DNA from: Persephonella marina EX-H1
GTDB taxonomy: Bacteria; Aquificota; Aquificia; Aquificales; Hydrogenothermaceae
Assembly: GCF_000021565.1 (NCBI RefSeq)
Contig: NC_012440.1
Span: 822,210-886,209 of the forward strand
Direction: 5' to 3'
DNA length: 64,000 bases
The notes under the pieces were generated by a model. That model searched no databases and was not told the DNA's origin. It was given only the letters and a program-made list of their open reading frames with translations. Within the stretch, counting starts at the first letter, position 1. Each line of letters starts with the position of its first letter. Below are positions 43,571-53,052 of the stretch, one piece after another. The translations under genes and the position numbers were made by a program.

Positions 43571-43925
43571 TCCTTTCCTTTATCTCGTTTAGTATTTTCT
43601 CAAATCTTATCTCAAGGTTGTCTTTCTCCCTGGTATCTGAAACTATGACGACTGTCTTGAGTGGATCAATTCTCATAAAATAGGCAAGGACAAGCTTTTT
43701 ACCTATATAAACAGGAACCTCATGCATCTTGTTCATCTCAAAGTTTATTATATTTTCCATTATCTCCCTTAAACCCTGTGAAACCTCAAAGAATAGGGTT
43801 TTTGTGTCAGCGTAGGGAGGGTGTACAAAAACAGATGGAAGCTCATTTTCATATATCAGGACAGCTGTTATATGCTTGAAATCGTTCTTTAAAACATCAT
43901 TTACTACCGCTTTATAATCGGTCAT
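43563..43925 (-). CDS. Unknown small protein, possible roadblock-like fold
   Basis: This 120-residue soluble protein has no family I can name with confidence. The pattern (helix MTDYKAVVNDVLKND, strand TAVLIYENELPSVFV, then VYIGKKLVLAYFMRIDP and a final helix) is reminiscent of the roadblock/LC7 fold, but there is no specific motif. It overlaps lipA by 8 bases at its 3' end and faces the DEAD-box helicase gene. Confidence 0.6.
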   Translation of the reverse strand: MTDYKAVVNDVLKNDFKHITAVLIYENELPSVFVHPPYADTKTLFFEVSQGLREIMENIINFEMNKMHEVPVYIGKKLVLAYFMRIDPLKTVVIVSDTREKDNLEIRFEKILNEIKERIS

Positions 43926-44000
43926 TATTTTCTCCTTATGTTTGCTTTTAAGTTTTTTTGGTATATACTTATATGAGTATTAAAATAAAACAAAAAAGGC

Positions 44001-44052
44001 AAGAAAGGAAGAAGGATTTTCAAAAATCAGAGGTCAATCGTTCTTTCTTTTT
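44001..44052 (+). promoter_or_regulatory. Hairpin with T-run in the leader of the DEAD-box helicase gene
   Basis: AAGAAAG (44001-44007) can pair with CTTTCTT (44043-44049), which runs straight into T residues. Inside the loop GATTTT and AAAATC form a second small stem. The layout resembles an attenuator or leader terminator just before the ribosome site at 44060. Pairing is AT-rich and weak. Confidence 0.3.
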
Positions 44053-44069
44053 AAATCCAAGGAGGAAAT

Positions 44070-45281
44070 ATGTCAGAAGTTATGTTGTCAAAAGAAAATC
44101 TCAGTTTCAATGATTTTCAGATCTCAAAGGAAACATTAAATTCCATCAGGAAGATGGGGTTTAAAAAACCTACAGAGGTTCAGGAAAAAACAATCCCTTT
44201 AATCTTAGAAGGGAAAGATATTATCGCTCAGGCGCAGACAGGAACAGGAAAAACAGCTGCTTTCGGAATTCCTATAGTTGAAACTGTTAACACAAAGAGC
44301 AGAAAAATTCAGGCTCTTGTACTTGTACCAACAAGAGAGCTGGCTATTCAGGTTACAAAGGAGATCAAGGATATAGGAAGAGAAAAAAGGATCTTTGCCC
44401 TTGCGGTCTATGGTGGAAAGTCTATAAGACACCAGATAGATTTCTTAAAAAAAGGAAAGGATGTTGTTATAGTTGGAACACCCGGTAGAATAAAGGATCT
44501 TATAGAAAGAAAGGTTTTAAATCTGAATGATGTGAAGATATTTGTTCTTGATGAAGCTGACAGAATGCTTGATATGGGTTTTATAGAGGATATAGAGTTC
44601 ATATTTGAACAGACCCCGCCTGTTAAACAGACACTTCTATTTTCTGCAACAATGCCAAAAGCTATTATGAGGCTTGCTGAGAGATTTTTAAATGATGATT
44701 ACGAGATTGTAAAGATAAAGCCTGAAGAGGTTACCGTTGATAGAATTAAACAGAAAGCTTACAGGGTTGATACAGGTAAGGAGTTTGAGACATTAACAAA
44801 GATACTCAATGAGAACGAAGGTAAAAAGAGTATTGTGTTTACAGAGACAAAAAGAGGAGCTGATGAGCTTTCAAAGAAGTTAAGAAGAGAAGGTTTTAAT
44901 GCTGATGCTATCCATGGAGATTACTCACAGGCTAAAAGGGAAAGGGTATTAAGGGATTTCAGAAGAAACAGAATAGATATACTGGTTGCTACAGATGTTG
45001 CTGCTAGAGGCCTTGATATTAAAGGTGTTGATGTTGTGTATAACTACTCTCTACCAAGAGATGTTGAGAGCTATATTCACAGGATAGGAAGAACAGGCAG
45101 AGCAGGAAAAGATGGTCTTGCTATCTCCATAATTTCAACTCTTGAAGACAGACTTTTTGAGATAGTTAAGAAGAAAACAAGATCTGATATTCAGCTTATA
45201 AATCTTTCAGATAAACCTATAGAGAAGCTTGAAAGAAGAGATTTTACATCAAACAGAAGAAGAAGATTTTTAAGAAGATAA
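44070..45281 (+). CDS. DEAD-box RNA helicase
   Basis: This 403-residue RNA helicase has all standard motifs: Q motif (FNDFQISKETLNSIRKMGF), Walker A AQTGTGKTAAFG, PTRELA, TPGR, DEAD in VFVLDEADRMLDMGF, SAT in LLFSATMPK, and the C-terminal HRIGRTGRAG. It is of the short RhlE/CshA type; the C-terminal tail (RRDFTSNRRRRFLRR) is basic and likely helps RNA binding. A long leader of about 140 bases and AAGGAGG precede it. It converges on dnaA across a hairpin. Confidence 0.93.
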   Translation: MSEVMLSKENLSFNDFQISKETLNSIRKMGFKKPTEVQEKTIPLILEGKDIIAQAQTGTGKTAAFGIPIVETVNTKSRKIQALVLVPTRELAIQVTKEIKDIGREKRIFALAVYGGKSIRHQIDFLKKGKDVVIVGTPGRIKDLIERKVLNLNDVKIFVLDEADRMLDMGFIEDIEFIFEQTPPVKQTLLFSATMPKAIMRLAERFLNDDYEIVKIKPEEVTVDRIKQKAYRVDTGKEFETLTKILNENEGKKSIVFTETKRGADELSKKLRREGFNADAIHGDYSQAKRERVLRDFRRNRIDILVATDVAARGLDIKGVDVVYNYSLPRDVESYIHRIGRTGRAGKDGLAISIISTLEDRLFEIVKKKTRSDIQLINLSDKPIEKLERRDFTSNRRRRFLRR

Positions 45282-45283
45282 AA

Positions 45284-45302
45284 GGAGGGGATCTTCCCCT
45301 TC
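45284..45302. terminator. Shared hairpin between the helicase and dnaA
   Basis: GGAGGGG (45284-45290) and CCCCTTC (45296-45302) can pair with one wobble around a five-base loop, between the convergent stop codons at 45281 and 45302. It may end transcription in both directions. No strong T-run is immediately adjacent. Confidence 0.5.
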
Positions 45303-46615
45303 TATAGACTCATAATTTTTTCTTTAAGAAACTCAACAGTTAATCTGAACTTTCTGTCCTTTTCCATATTTTTCTCAACCTTTTCTACCGCGTTTATAAC
45401 AGTTGAATGATCTTTCTTTTTGAAAGCCTTTGATATCTCACTTAATGATCTATCGGTAAGATATCTTGATAGATACATGGCGATCTGTCTTGCTGTAGCA
45501 ACCTTTTTCTTCCTTGAGTTACCTAAAAGCTCGTTTATGTTCACGCCAAAGTAATTTGATACCTCCCTCTGTATCTTTTCTATGGAGAGTTCTTCTACCT
45601 CTTTTATCTCAAGGATATCCTTGAGAACTTCCCTCGCCATATCAAAGGTGACAGGTCTTCCAAGTATCTCACTGTAAGCTTTCAGCTTGCTGAGAGATCC
45701 TTCTAACTCCCTTATATTTGTATTGATCGTTTTTGCTATAAGAAGTATAACGTCATTAGGTAGTTTTATGTTCATATCCCTGGATTTCTTATTTATTATG
45801 GATATCTTTGTCTGGAGATCAGGAGCTTTTACCTCAACAACAAGCCCGCTTACAAATCTGCTTTTCAGTCTTTCCTGAAGACCTTTAAGATTTTTTGGAG
45901 GTGTATCAGAGGAGAGTATAACCTGTTTACCTATAAGGTGAAGTGCGTTAAATATATGGTAAAGCTCTATCTGCGTTCTCTCCTTTCCTTCAAGGAACTG
46001 AACATCATCAATCAGAAGAAGATCAACATCCCTGTATCTTCTTCTGAACTCAAGAACGGAGCCATTCTGCATATAGTAGATAAGCTCGGACATAAATGTG
46101 TCAGCTGTGGTGTAAATTATGTTTGCGTCAGGATTTTTTGATAAAACATAATGGGCTGTAGCGTGTAAAAGATGTGTTTTCCCTAATCCTATACCACCGT
46201 ATATAAATAAAGGGTTATAAATCTTTCCAAGATTTTCTGCAACGGACATACACGCACTGTACGCGATCTTATTACAGTTTCCGACAATGAAGTTTGAGAA
46301 TACAAACTTTGGATTGAGATTTGTCAGTCTGTACGGTTTTGATTCAACCTTCTGAACAGGCTCATCTATATAAATATCCTCTTCGTCTTCTGATAAAACG
46401 AATATCTTTAGATTTTCACCAAAAAGTGAAGATGCTGATATTTTTATTTCGTCAAGGAGGTTGTTTTCAAGCCAGTCTTTATAAACTGGATCTGGGGCTG
46501 ATATATAAAGCTCTCCATTCCTGTACTCGGCCTTTTCCACACCTTTAAGAAGTTTTAGTGTGGAAGGGTCTAACTTTGATGACATTGAGGACAGGATATT
46601 ACCCCAGACGTCCAA
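45302..46615 (-). CDS. dnaA: Chromosomal replication initiator DnaA
   Basis: DnaA binds oriC and opens DNA with ATP. The 437-residue protein shows the N-terminal domain I (MDVWGNILSSM), AAA+ domain with GGIGLGKTHLLHA and LLLIDDVQFLEGKERTQ, box VII-type region SRFVSGLVVEVKAPD, and the C-terminal DNA-binding domain with the signature KKDHSTVINAVEKVEK. The start appears to be a TTG at 46615 with GGAGGGG seven bases upstream. No cluster of DnaA boxes is visible next to the gene, so this may not be oriC. Confidence 0.95.
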   Translation of the reverse strand: MDVWGNILSSMSSKLDPSTLKLLKGVEKAEYRNGELYISAPDPVYKDWLENNLLDEIKISASSLFGENLKIFVLSEDEEDIYIDEPVQKVESKPYRLTNLNPKFVFSNFIVGNCNKIAYSACMSVAENLGKIYNPLFIYGGIGLGKTHLLHATAHYVLSKNPDANIIYTTADTFMSELIYYMQNGSVLEFRRRYRDVDLLLIDDVQFLEGKERTQIELYHIFNALHLIGKQVILSSDTPPKNLKGLQERLKSRFVSGLVVEVKAPDLQTKISIINKKSRDMNIKLPNDVILLIAKTINTNIRELEGSLSKLKAYSEILGRPVTFDMAREVLKDILEIKEVEELSIEKIQREVSNYFGVNINELLGNSRKKKVATARQIAMYLSRYLTDRSLSEISKAFKKKDHSTVINAVEKVEKNMEKDRKFRLTVEFLKEKIMSL

Positions 46616-46795
46616 TAATCAACCCCTCCGTATTTCTTTGGTGGATATCCATTATGCTACTGTTGGGGAAAAAAGAAAAGAAAAATTTTCTTTTGATTTG
46701 GGAATTTTTTATGGTAAAATTTCAAAGTTTATATTGAGGAATTAAGGCGTTGTATAAGACCCTATAACTACATTTCGTCAAAATCTCTCGGTACT
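46616..46795. other. dnaA upstream region with AT palindrome
   Basis: This 180-base region upstream of dnaA holds no gene. It contains a perfect AT palindrome, AAAAGAAAA-A-TTTTCTTTT at 46676-46694, in a purine/pyrimidine-rich stretch. On the minus strand this lies in the dnaA leader. No DnaA box close to TTATCCACA with neighbours is seen. Its use is unknown. Confidence 0.4.
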
Positions 46796-47083
46796 TTAAC
46801 TTTTAAATCTCTCCTCAATAAATTTCCTTAGAGACTCTCTATCATCAGTTATAACGAAGACCTCCTGAACAGTAGATCCTTTCTTAAGAAGAAGCTTTGC
46901 TCCAGATTTTGTATCGTACTGGTATGTAAGTCTCGGATTTCCCGGTTTTCCCTTTGGTGTTGTTTTTATTCTCCCGGGGATCACAGATTTAACAAGCCTG
47001 TTCTTTACGAGCTCATTTAAAAGCTGTTCACCCTCTTCAATAATATGATGCTCTTTTTTTATACCCTTCTTTCTGTACTTCAT
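46796..47083 (-). CDS. DUF2103-like small protein
   Basis: This 95-residue basic protein resembles the DUF2103 family (putative metal-binding, archaea and thermophiles): HHIIEEGEQLLNELV, VKSVIPGRIKTTPKG and a Lys-rich middle, then VQEVFVITDDRESLRKFIEER. I am not sure of the family. It lies downstream of the transaldolase gene on the same strand, separated by a hairpin, and 180 bases from dnaA. Confidence 0.6.
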   Translation of the reverse strand: MKYRKKGIKKEHHIIEEGEQLLNELVKNRLVKSVIPGRIKTTPKGKPGNPRLTYQYDTKSGAKLLLKKGSTVQEVFVITDDRESLRKFIEERFKS

Positions 47084-47094
47084 CTTTTAATGGA

Positions 47095-47112
47095 AAGGGG
47101 AGAACTCCCCTT
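47095..47112 (-). terminator. GC-rich hairpin after the aldolase gene
   Basis: AAGGGGAG and CTCCCCTT form a perfect eight-base stem around AA at 47095-47112, overlapping the aldolase stop. There is no clear T-run beyond it on the minus strand, and the DUF2103-like gene starts only 11 bases further on. It may be an mRNA 3'-end signal or partial terminator. Confidence 0.5.
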
Positions 47113-47767
47113 AGAAAGGTTTTTCCGGTACAGATTCCCAGTCTTTTAAGAATCTTTCAATTCCTAAATCTGTTAAAGGATGTTTTACAAGCTGTGCTAT
47201 CACCTTATAAGGTATAGTTGATATATGGGCTCCTATTAAAGCAGCCTCTAAAACATGCATAGGGTTTCTTATACTTGCAACAATTATCTGTGAGCTGAAA
47301 CCGTAGTTATCAATGATAGTCTTAATCTGTGATATAAGCTCCATACCTGTATGGCTTATATCGTCAAGTCTTCCTACAAATGGTGATATATAGCTTGCCC
47401 CTGCTTTCATGGCAAGTAACGCCTGTGCAGGTGAGAATATTAATGTAACATTTGTTTTAATCCCGTTATACTCAAAGTACTTAACAGCTTTAAGGCCATC
47501 AATCGTCATAGGTATCTTTATAACAACATTCTTTCCAAGCTGTGCTAGCATCTCCCCTTCTCTTATCATTCCCTCGTAATCTGTTGATGCAACCTCTAAT
47601 GAGACAGGTTTGTCAGGAACCTCAGCCAGTATCTCCTTAACAACATCCATAAAAGGTTTTCCTGTTTTTGCAATCAGTGTCGGGTTTGTAGTAACACCGT
47701 CAAGGATCTTAAGCTCATTCGCCGCTCTGATCTCTTCTATGTCTGCCGTATCAATGAAAAACTTCAT
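47111..47767 (-). CDS. Transaldolase / fructose-6-phosphate aldolase-like protein
   Basis: This 218-residue protein is of the small TalC/FSA transaldolase group. It starts [17 protein letters not shown], has [13 protein letters not shown], and the Schiff-base Lys lies in [18 protein letters not shown] also fits. Small members do transaldolase or fructose-6-phosphate aldolase chemistry, linking sugar phosphates; which one cannot be read from sequence. It directly follows the M23 gene with no gap. Confidence 0.93.
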
Positions 47768-49099
47768 CTACCTACCTCCGTAAAGTCTGTTTATTCTCTT
47801 TATCTCATTCAGAAATCTTGATCTTAACCATCTTTTATCAAGCCATTCAATCGGATGAACCTCAAGTCCCTGAACAAGAACTCCAAAATGTAGATGATCA
47901 CCTACAGCAAGACCTGTAGTATCAGTTATCCCTATATCCATTCCTCTACTAACCTTGTCCCCTTCCTTTACCTTTATCTCAGCAAGGTGGGAGTAAAGTG
48001 TGAAAACACCCATTCCATGTTCTATTATTATACTGTTTCCGTATAAACCTAAAAATCCTGTAAACACAACTATTCCATCTTCAGCAGCCTGAACTGTTGC
48101 ATTTTTTATTGATGCAAAATCCATCCCTTTGTGGTATGCATCTGCTCCTTTTATAAGTTTACCCTTGTACCTGTATTTTCTGTAATCTGCAAATCCACCG
48201 AGCATCTTTGAGTTTTTAAGCTGGAGGAAAGGTCTGTGGAATAAGGGTTTTACCTGTGTGACATTTCTTGTTATCTCGTGTATCTGGTCTTCATTCATCT
48301 TTCTCACTTCAACATTAACATATCTGAACAGTTCGACAGGATCGGATATCTCCCTGTCTGAAAGTGGTTTTACCTTTGTCTGTATAAACTCATCAGTTAT
48401 ATTTATAACGGATCTTCTGTATTTTACCCTTTTAAAGTAGTATGTAAGTGAGTTTGATGTTCTGTTTCCTGCCCTGTCTTCAGCAAAAACGATTATCGGT
48501 TTTTTAACATTCCAGTAATAAGGATAGGGGAATGCACACCCGTATATATTCTCATTTTTAAATATCCCTTTAAAACAGTTAAACTCAAGATCACCTACAG
48601 CAACACCTGTTTTGACAACATCAGACGATGCCCTGTAGAATACGAAACCTGTTCCACCGTTCATTATGGTTGCAGGGGAAGAAAGGATAGTAACTGTAGG
48701 CGGTGTAAGGTCAATCTGGACCTCAAATGATAGATTTTTTGTGTTTGAAAGGAGAGAACCATCAATCGCAACAACCGATAGCTTTGCCTTGCCCTGTCTT
48801 AGGCCGAGCTTTCTTGCGTTTATCTCTATTGAGTAATCTTTTTCTTTAAGCTTAGGTGGGAAATCTGTATCATGGAGTATTTTGATATTCTTATTCTGGA
48901 TTATATAGACCTGGACCTCCTTTATGCCGGGATTGTTATCCTTGACTTTGAACTTTAGCTTTGATCTCGCACCAAGGTACTCTGGCTTTTTTTCAAAGAT
49001 AATATCAGGTTCGGTAAAATCAATTATTCCCTGCCAGTAGCTGTAGCCTGCACCTGCTATTGCTACCAGCAGGAGAAAGATTATAAATTTACCCTTCAA
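47768..49099 (-). CDS. M23 family metallopeptidase with N-terminal anchor
   Basis: This 443-residue cell-wall peptidase has a hydrophobic N-terminus ([18 protein letters not shown]) that acts as anchor or signal. A beta-rich region of about 270 residues resembles Ig-like or bacterial invasin-like domains ([20 protein letters not shown]). The LytM domain in the last 130 residues has the zinc ligands in YHKGMDFAS and GDHLHFGV. It should cleave peptidoglycan cross-bridges in the periplasm. It sits between leuA (11-base gap) and the aldolase. Confidence 0.9.
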
Positions 49100-49110
49100 T
49101 TAAACCTCCT

Positions 49111-50655
49111 TTATACTCCTTCTGATATTCTTTTCTCAATAAAGGTCTTTCTTGCTATATACCTGTTGTAAGCATCAAGGTATGCTTTTACGCTTGCCTC
49201 TATAATATCCGTTGATGTTCCCTTTCCTGAGACTGTTGTTCCCTCAAAATCAACTACAGTTCTCACCTCACCCATAGCATCCTTACCTGCACTTAATGAT
49301 CTTATGGAGTAGTCCTTAAGTCTTCCTGTCATACCAAGGGCTTTTTCTATAGCCTTAAGTGCACTGTCAATAGGTCCGTCTCCACAGGCTGTAGCTGTTA
49401 TCTCCTTTCCGTCCTTCTCTATCTTTACTGTAGATGAAGGTATAGCACTGTTCCCGCTTAATACATGGAAGTATACAAGTTTTACCTCTTCATATGTTCT
49501 GAATAGTTCATCAAATATCAGAGCCTCTATATCCTCATCAAAAACTTCCTTTTTCTTGTCAGCTAGAGCTTTAAACTTTCTGAAAAGTTTATCAACCTCT
49601 TCCTCTGAGAGATTTCTGTATCCTAACTCCTCTAACCTTGTTTTAAATGCGTGTCTTCCAGAGTGTTTTCCAAGAACTATCTTGGAAGCTGGTACACCAA
49701 CATCCTCAGCTCTCATGATCTCGTAGGTCTCCCTGTGGGCAAGGACACCATGCTGGTGTATTCCCGCTTCATGGGCAAAGGCGTTATCTCCAACAATAGC
49801 CTTATTTGGCTGGACAAAACTACCCGTTATTCTGCAGAGAAGTCTGCTTGTTTTGTATATCTCCTTTGTGTTTATCTCAGTGTATACATCCTTGAAGTAG
49901 TCATGTCTTACCTTTATTGACATCACCACCTCTTCAAGTGCAGCATTCCCTGCCCTTTCTCCAATACCGTTTATGGTTACATGTGCCTGTCTTGCACCTT
50001 TCTTAATGGCTGAAAGTGAGTTCGCAACAGCGAGACCCAGATCATTATGACAGTGAACTGAGATTACAGCTTTGTCTATGTTCGGGACGTTGTTTATTAT
50101 ATCTTCTATAAGCTGTCCAAACTCCTCAGGCATAGCATAACCAACGGTGTCAGGTACATTTATCGTTTTTGCTCCTGCATCAATAACAGCCTCAAAGACC
50201 TTAAAAAGAAAATCCCTTTCTGATCTGAAAGCATCTTCCGCGGAGAACTCAACATCATCTGTGAAATTCCTTGCAAACTTCACAGCATCAACGGCTCTTT
50301 CAAGTACCTGCTCTGGGGTCATCTTAAGTTTGTACTGCATATGTATTGGAGATGTTGCAATAAATGTGTGTATCCTTTTTCTCTCAGCAGGTGCAAGAGC
50401 TTCTCCTGCCTTCTCTATATCAGAATGTAGTGATCTTGCAAGTGAGCAAACTGTAGAATCTTTTATCGTTTCTGCGATTGCATTAACAGCCTGAAAATCA
50501 CCTTCAGATGCCGCCGCAAACCCTGCCTCTATAACATCAACACCTAACTTCTCAAGCTGTTTTGCCATTGTAACCTTTTCTTCAACAGTCATAGAAAATC
50601 CTGGTGCCTGTTCACCATCCCTTAAAGTTGTATCAAATATGATCAATCTATTCAT
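49111..50655 (-). CDS. leuA: 2-isopropylmalate synthase LeuA
   Basis: LeuA condenses acetyl-CoA with 2-oxoisovalerate in leucine synthesis. The 514-residue protein starts at the ATG at 50655, with GGAGG upstream. The TIM barrel has [11 protein letters not shown] at the N-terminus and the zinc-binding [12 protein letters not shown]. The C-terminal about 130 residues form the regulatory LeuA dimer domain. Feedback by leucine is expected. The gene is first of a three-gene minus-strand run. Confidence 0.95.
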   Translation of the reverse strand: MNRLIIFDTTLRDGEQAPGFSMTVEEKVTMAKQLEKLGVDVIEAGFAAASEGDFQAVNAIAETIKDSTVCSLARSLHSDIEKAGEALAPAERKRIHTFIATSPIHMQYKLKMTPEQVLERAVDAVKFARNFTDDVEFSAEDAFRSERDFLFKVFEAVIDAGAKTINVPDTVGYAMPEEFGQLIEDIINNVPNIDKAVISVHCHNDLGLAVANSLSAIKKGARQAHVTINGIGERAGNAALEEVVMSIKVRHDYFKDVYTEINTKEIYKTSRLLCRITGSFVQPNKAIVGDNAFAHEAGIHQHGVLAHRETYEIMRAEDVGVPASKIVLGKHSGRHAFKTRLEELGYRNLSEEEVDKLFRKFKALADKKKEVFDEDIEALIFDELFRTYEEVKLVYFHVLSGNSAIPSSTVKIEKDGKEITATACGDGPIDSALKAIEKALGMTGRLKDYSIRSLSAGKDAMGEVRTVVDFEGTTVSGKGTSTDIIEASVKAYLDAYNRYIARKTFIEKRISEGV

Positions 50656-50756
50656 AATATCCTCCGTTATCAGTAATAATTCCTGATAAGATAAAGTTAA
50701 ACATTTATAAAAATTAAGCAATACAAATATTTTAACCTATTTTGAACCTGTTATCT

Positions 50757-52130
50757 TCAGTGTGTTGTACATACAGAGCATACATCAAAGCTTCTGAGGA
50801 TCATCTCTGCTTTTAGAGAGCTTTCCAGACCTATAATGGCTTTTTCAGCAGGTGAGTGGTATCTTTCACATCTAGGACCTAAATTCCATGTTGTAGGTGT
50901 GATGATCGTGTACTTTTTTATCTTTCCTTTCTCAAGTTCTAACCTGTGTAAGAGTGAACCCCTTGCAGCCTCTATAAGACCTGTTCCCTCACCTTCAAGA
51001 TTTTCTATCTTTACAGGTGGCTTTATATAAGAGGGCTCTTTAGTATTTATACTCAGAAGATAGCTTTTTAATGTGAGTGCCATCCTTCCTATCTCATCAA
51101 TCCTTGCCCATATCCTCACAAGATAGCTGTCACCAAATCTTGAGATAAGATCCTGAAAAAGACTGTTTTTTGAAACAGCCTTTCTTGCAAGAGGTCCTGT
51201 TTCCATAGGAAGTCCGTCATACCTTACAGCTTTTGCCCATGAGTATCTCTTCCTTGAGAAATCTGTACCATCCTTTGTAAGAAAAGAGTGGCTGTCTACC
51301 TCTTTTATTCTTGATGGATCAAACTTACAGCTTCTCTTCTTCTTAACACCTTCCCTGACACAGGGGAGTATAGCATCAACAGTTATAAATCTGTCATAGG
51401 CCCTTCCTGTCTTCTCCATACCATTTTTAAATGTAAGTTCAATAAACCTTCTCAGATCTCCTTTATTGATCTTATCCATAAACTGATCAAAACTTTCCAC
51501 AGAAAGGTAGGTATTTATATCCGTTCCTATGATCTCTTCCTCAAAAAATCTTATAACACTGTCTGTGATTGATATAGCCTCAACAATATCTGTGTTTATA
51601 GGGTCTGACATAACACCTCCGGGAACTGCATAAGAGGTGTGGGGCCACTGTCCGGAAAGTATGGATATTATCTTTAAGATCTCATTGCTTATACCGAGGG
51701 CTTTTTTCCATTTATCTCCCTTTAAAGGTGTAAAATCTTCAAGAATGTCTTTGTCTTTCTCAAGCTTAAGAAAGTCAGGCATAACAAAAAGGTAAAACCA
51801 TCTTATATGGTTCTGTATTATCTCAACTGTGTGTGTCACATTTCTTATAAGAGATGCTTTGTAGGAGATATCTATACTGTATCCATTTTTTCTGTAAATA
51901 TCCTCAAGGGCCTTTACTGTTGCTATAAGATGGGAATGTCCGCATATACCACATATTCTTGGGGTTATAACGAGGGCGTCTAACGGTGGTCTGTTTTCAA
52001 GTATAAACTCAAACCCTCTGAAGTTCAGGTTCTGTATAAATGCATCTTTTATTCTTCTGTTTTCCCATATCAGTTTTAACTGGATCTCACCTTCAACCCT
52101 GTGAAGAACCTTTCTCTCAATCTTCGGCAT
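50757..52130 (-). CDS. [NiFe]-hydrogenase large subunit, group 2 type, no C-terminal extension
   Basis: This 457-residue subunit carries the Ni-Fe active site. The N-terminal motif RICGICGHSH and the C-terminal FDVCSVCTTH provide the four Cys ligands. The usual large subunit continues about 15 residues past this His and is cut by a maturation endopeptidase; here the protein ends exactly at the His. Asp-Val replaces the usual Asp-Pro before the Cys pair. The overall sequence recalls cyanobacterial HupL. It directly follows the small subunit without a gap. A group 2 sensory or uptake function is likely; without Tat signal or membrane partners it is cytoplasmic. Confidence 0.92.
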   Translation of the reverse strand: MPKIERKVLHRVEGEIQLKLIWENRRIKDAFIQNLNFRGFEFILENRPPLDALVITPRICGICGHSHLIATVKALEDIYRKNGYSIDISYKASLIRNVTHTVEIIQNHIRWFYLFVMPDFLKLEKDKDILEDFTPLKGDKWKKALGISNEILKIISILSGQWPHTSYAVPGGVMSDPINTDIVEAISITDSVIRFFEEEIIGTDINTYLSVESFDQFMDKINKGDLRRFIELTFKNGMEKTGRAYDRFITVDAILPCVREGVKKKRSCKFDPSRIKEVDSHSFLTKDGTDFSRKRYSWAKAVRYDGLPMETGPLARKAVSKNSLFQDLISRFGDSYLVRIWARIDEIGRMALTLKSYLLSINTKEPSYIKPPVKIENLEGEGTGLIEAARGSLLHRLELEKGKIKKYTIITPTTWNLGPRCERYHSPAEKAIIGLESSLKAEMILRSFDVCSVCTTH

Positions 52131-53051
52131 CTAATCTGTCTCTTCAAGTTTTTTTGTCAGTCTCTCATTTTTAAATGTTTTTGCAACACCTGTTATCATT
52201 ATGTACGCTCTTTTTGTTACTCCAAGGGGTATATCCTGTGGAATACCCATATACTTTTTCGTTTCAAGGTAGTTTTCCCTGTAAGGGAAATCAAACTCTG
52301 TACATCCAATACAGGGCATACCCGCCCTTGTTTTTGATGATCTTCCATTCCAGAGTATCCTGTTACATGGGGCATGAGTTACAGGACCTCTACAGCCAAG
52401 CTCATAGAATAGACAGCCCTCTTTTGTTCCAAACTCTTCAGCCTCAACCTTCCACTCAAAATACTCATTTCTTGTACATCCATCGTGGGAAAGGTACATG
52501 TACAGCTCCTTTGGTCTGTTCTGACTGTCAAGTTTAAGATCAAGTCCGTATGATAATGTCAGAACAGTCTTTGTTATCCATTCTGGATGGACAGGACATC
52601 CTGTTATATTTATCACAGGATAACCTGATTTAGTTCTGAATTTCTGTGGTAAGAGACCTTTTTTACCGTTCAGTCCAAACTGGATGCCAGTTATCTGGTC
52701 AGGATTGTATAAAGCCGGATAGTTACCGTGAACTGCACAGTTTCCAACAGCGATGATATAATCGGCTTTACTTTTAAGTTTATTTATTATGTACTTTATT
52801 GAGTACTTTCCTATTCTGTGAAATCTTTTGTTACTTGTTACAGCACCTTCAATAATTAAAAAATCAAGCTTTATCTCATCCCTGTATATACCGTTGAGTA
52901 TATCCATTATATCTTCAGAATAGCTTATCTCAGGATGCCATAAAAGATTTATCTCACTGAAAAAGTCTGAGACCGTTGGATTTTCACCGCACAGAAAAGA
53001 CTGGGAGTTTCCACTACATGTTAAACCCTGTATCCATAGGAGATTTTTCAT
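52131..53051 (-). CDS. [NiFe]-hydrogenase small subunit, group 2 type
   Basis: This 306-residue electron-transfer subunit has three Fe-S clusters and no Tat signal. The proximal cluster motif is CSGN at residues 12-15: the second Cys is replaced by Asn15, as in cyanobacterial HupS. Other ligands are in VGNCAVHG and ITGCPVHPEW, and the distal and medial sets in SHDGCTRNEYF, EGCLFYELGCRGP, HAPCNR and MPCIGC. The sequence is close to Nostoc-type HupS. It is one base after the TetR gene and directly upstream of the large subunit. Confidence 0.92.
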   Translation of the reverse strand: MKNLLWIQGLTCSGNSQSFLCGENPTVSDFFSEINLLWHPEISYSEDIMDILNGIYRDEIKLDFLIIEGAVTSNKRFHRIGKYSIKYIINKLKSKADYIIAVGNCAVHGNYPALYNPDQITGIQFGLNGKKGLLPQKFRTKSGYPVINITGCPVHPEWITKTVLTLSYGLDLKLDSQNRPKELYMYLSHDGCTRNEYFEWKVEAEEFGTKEGCLFYELGCRGPVTHAPCNRILWNGRSSKTRAGMPCIGCTEFDFPYRENYLETKKYMGIPQDIPLGVTKRAYIMITGVAKTFKNERLTKKLEETD

Positions 53052-53052
53052 C

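Noticed and set aside
46616-46795. oriC next to dnaA
   Set aside because: No consensus or near-consensus DnaA box cluster; only one weak resemblance near 46640.
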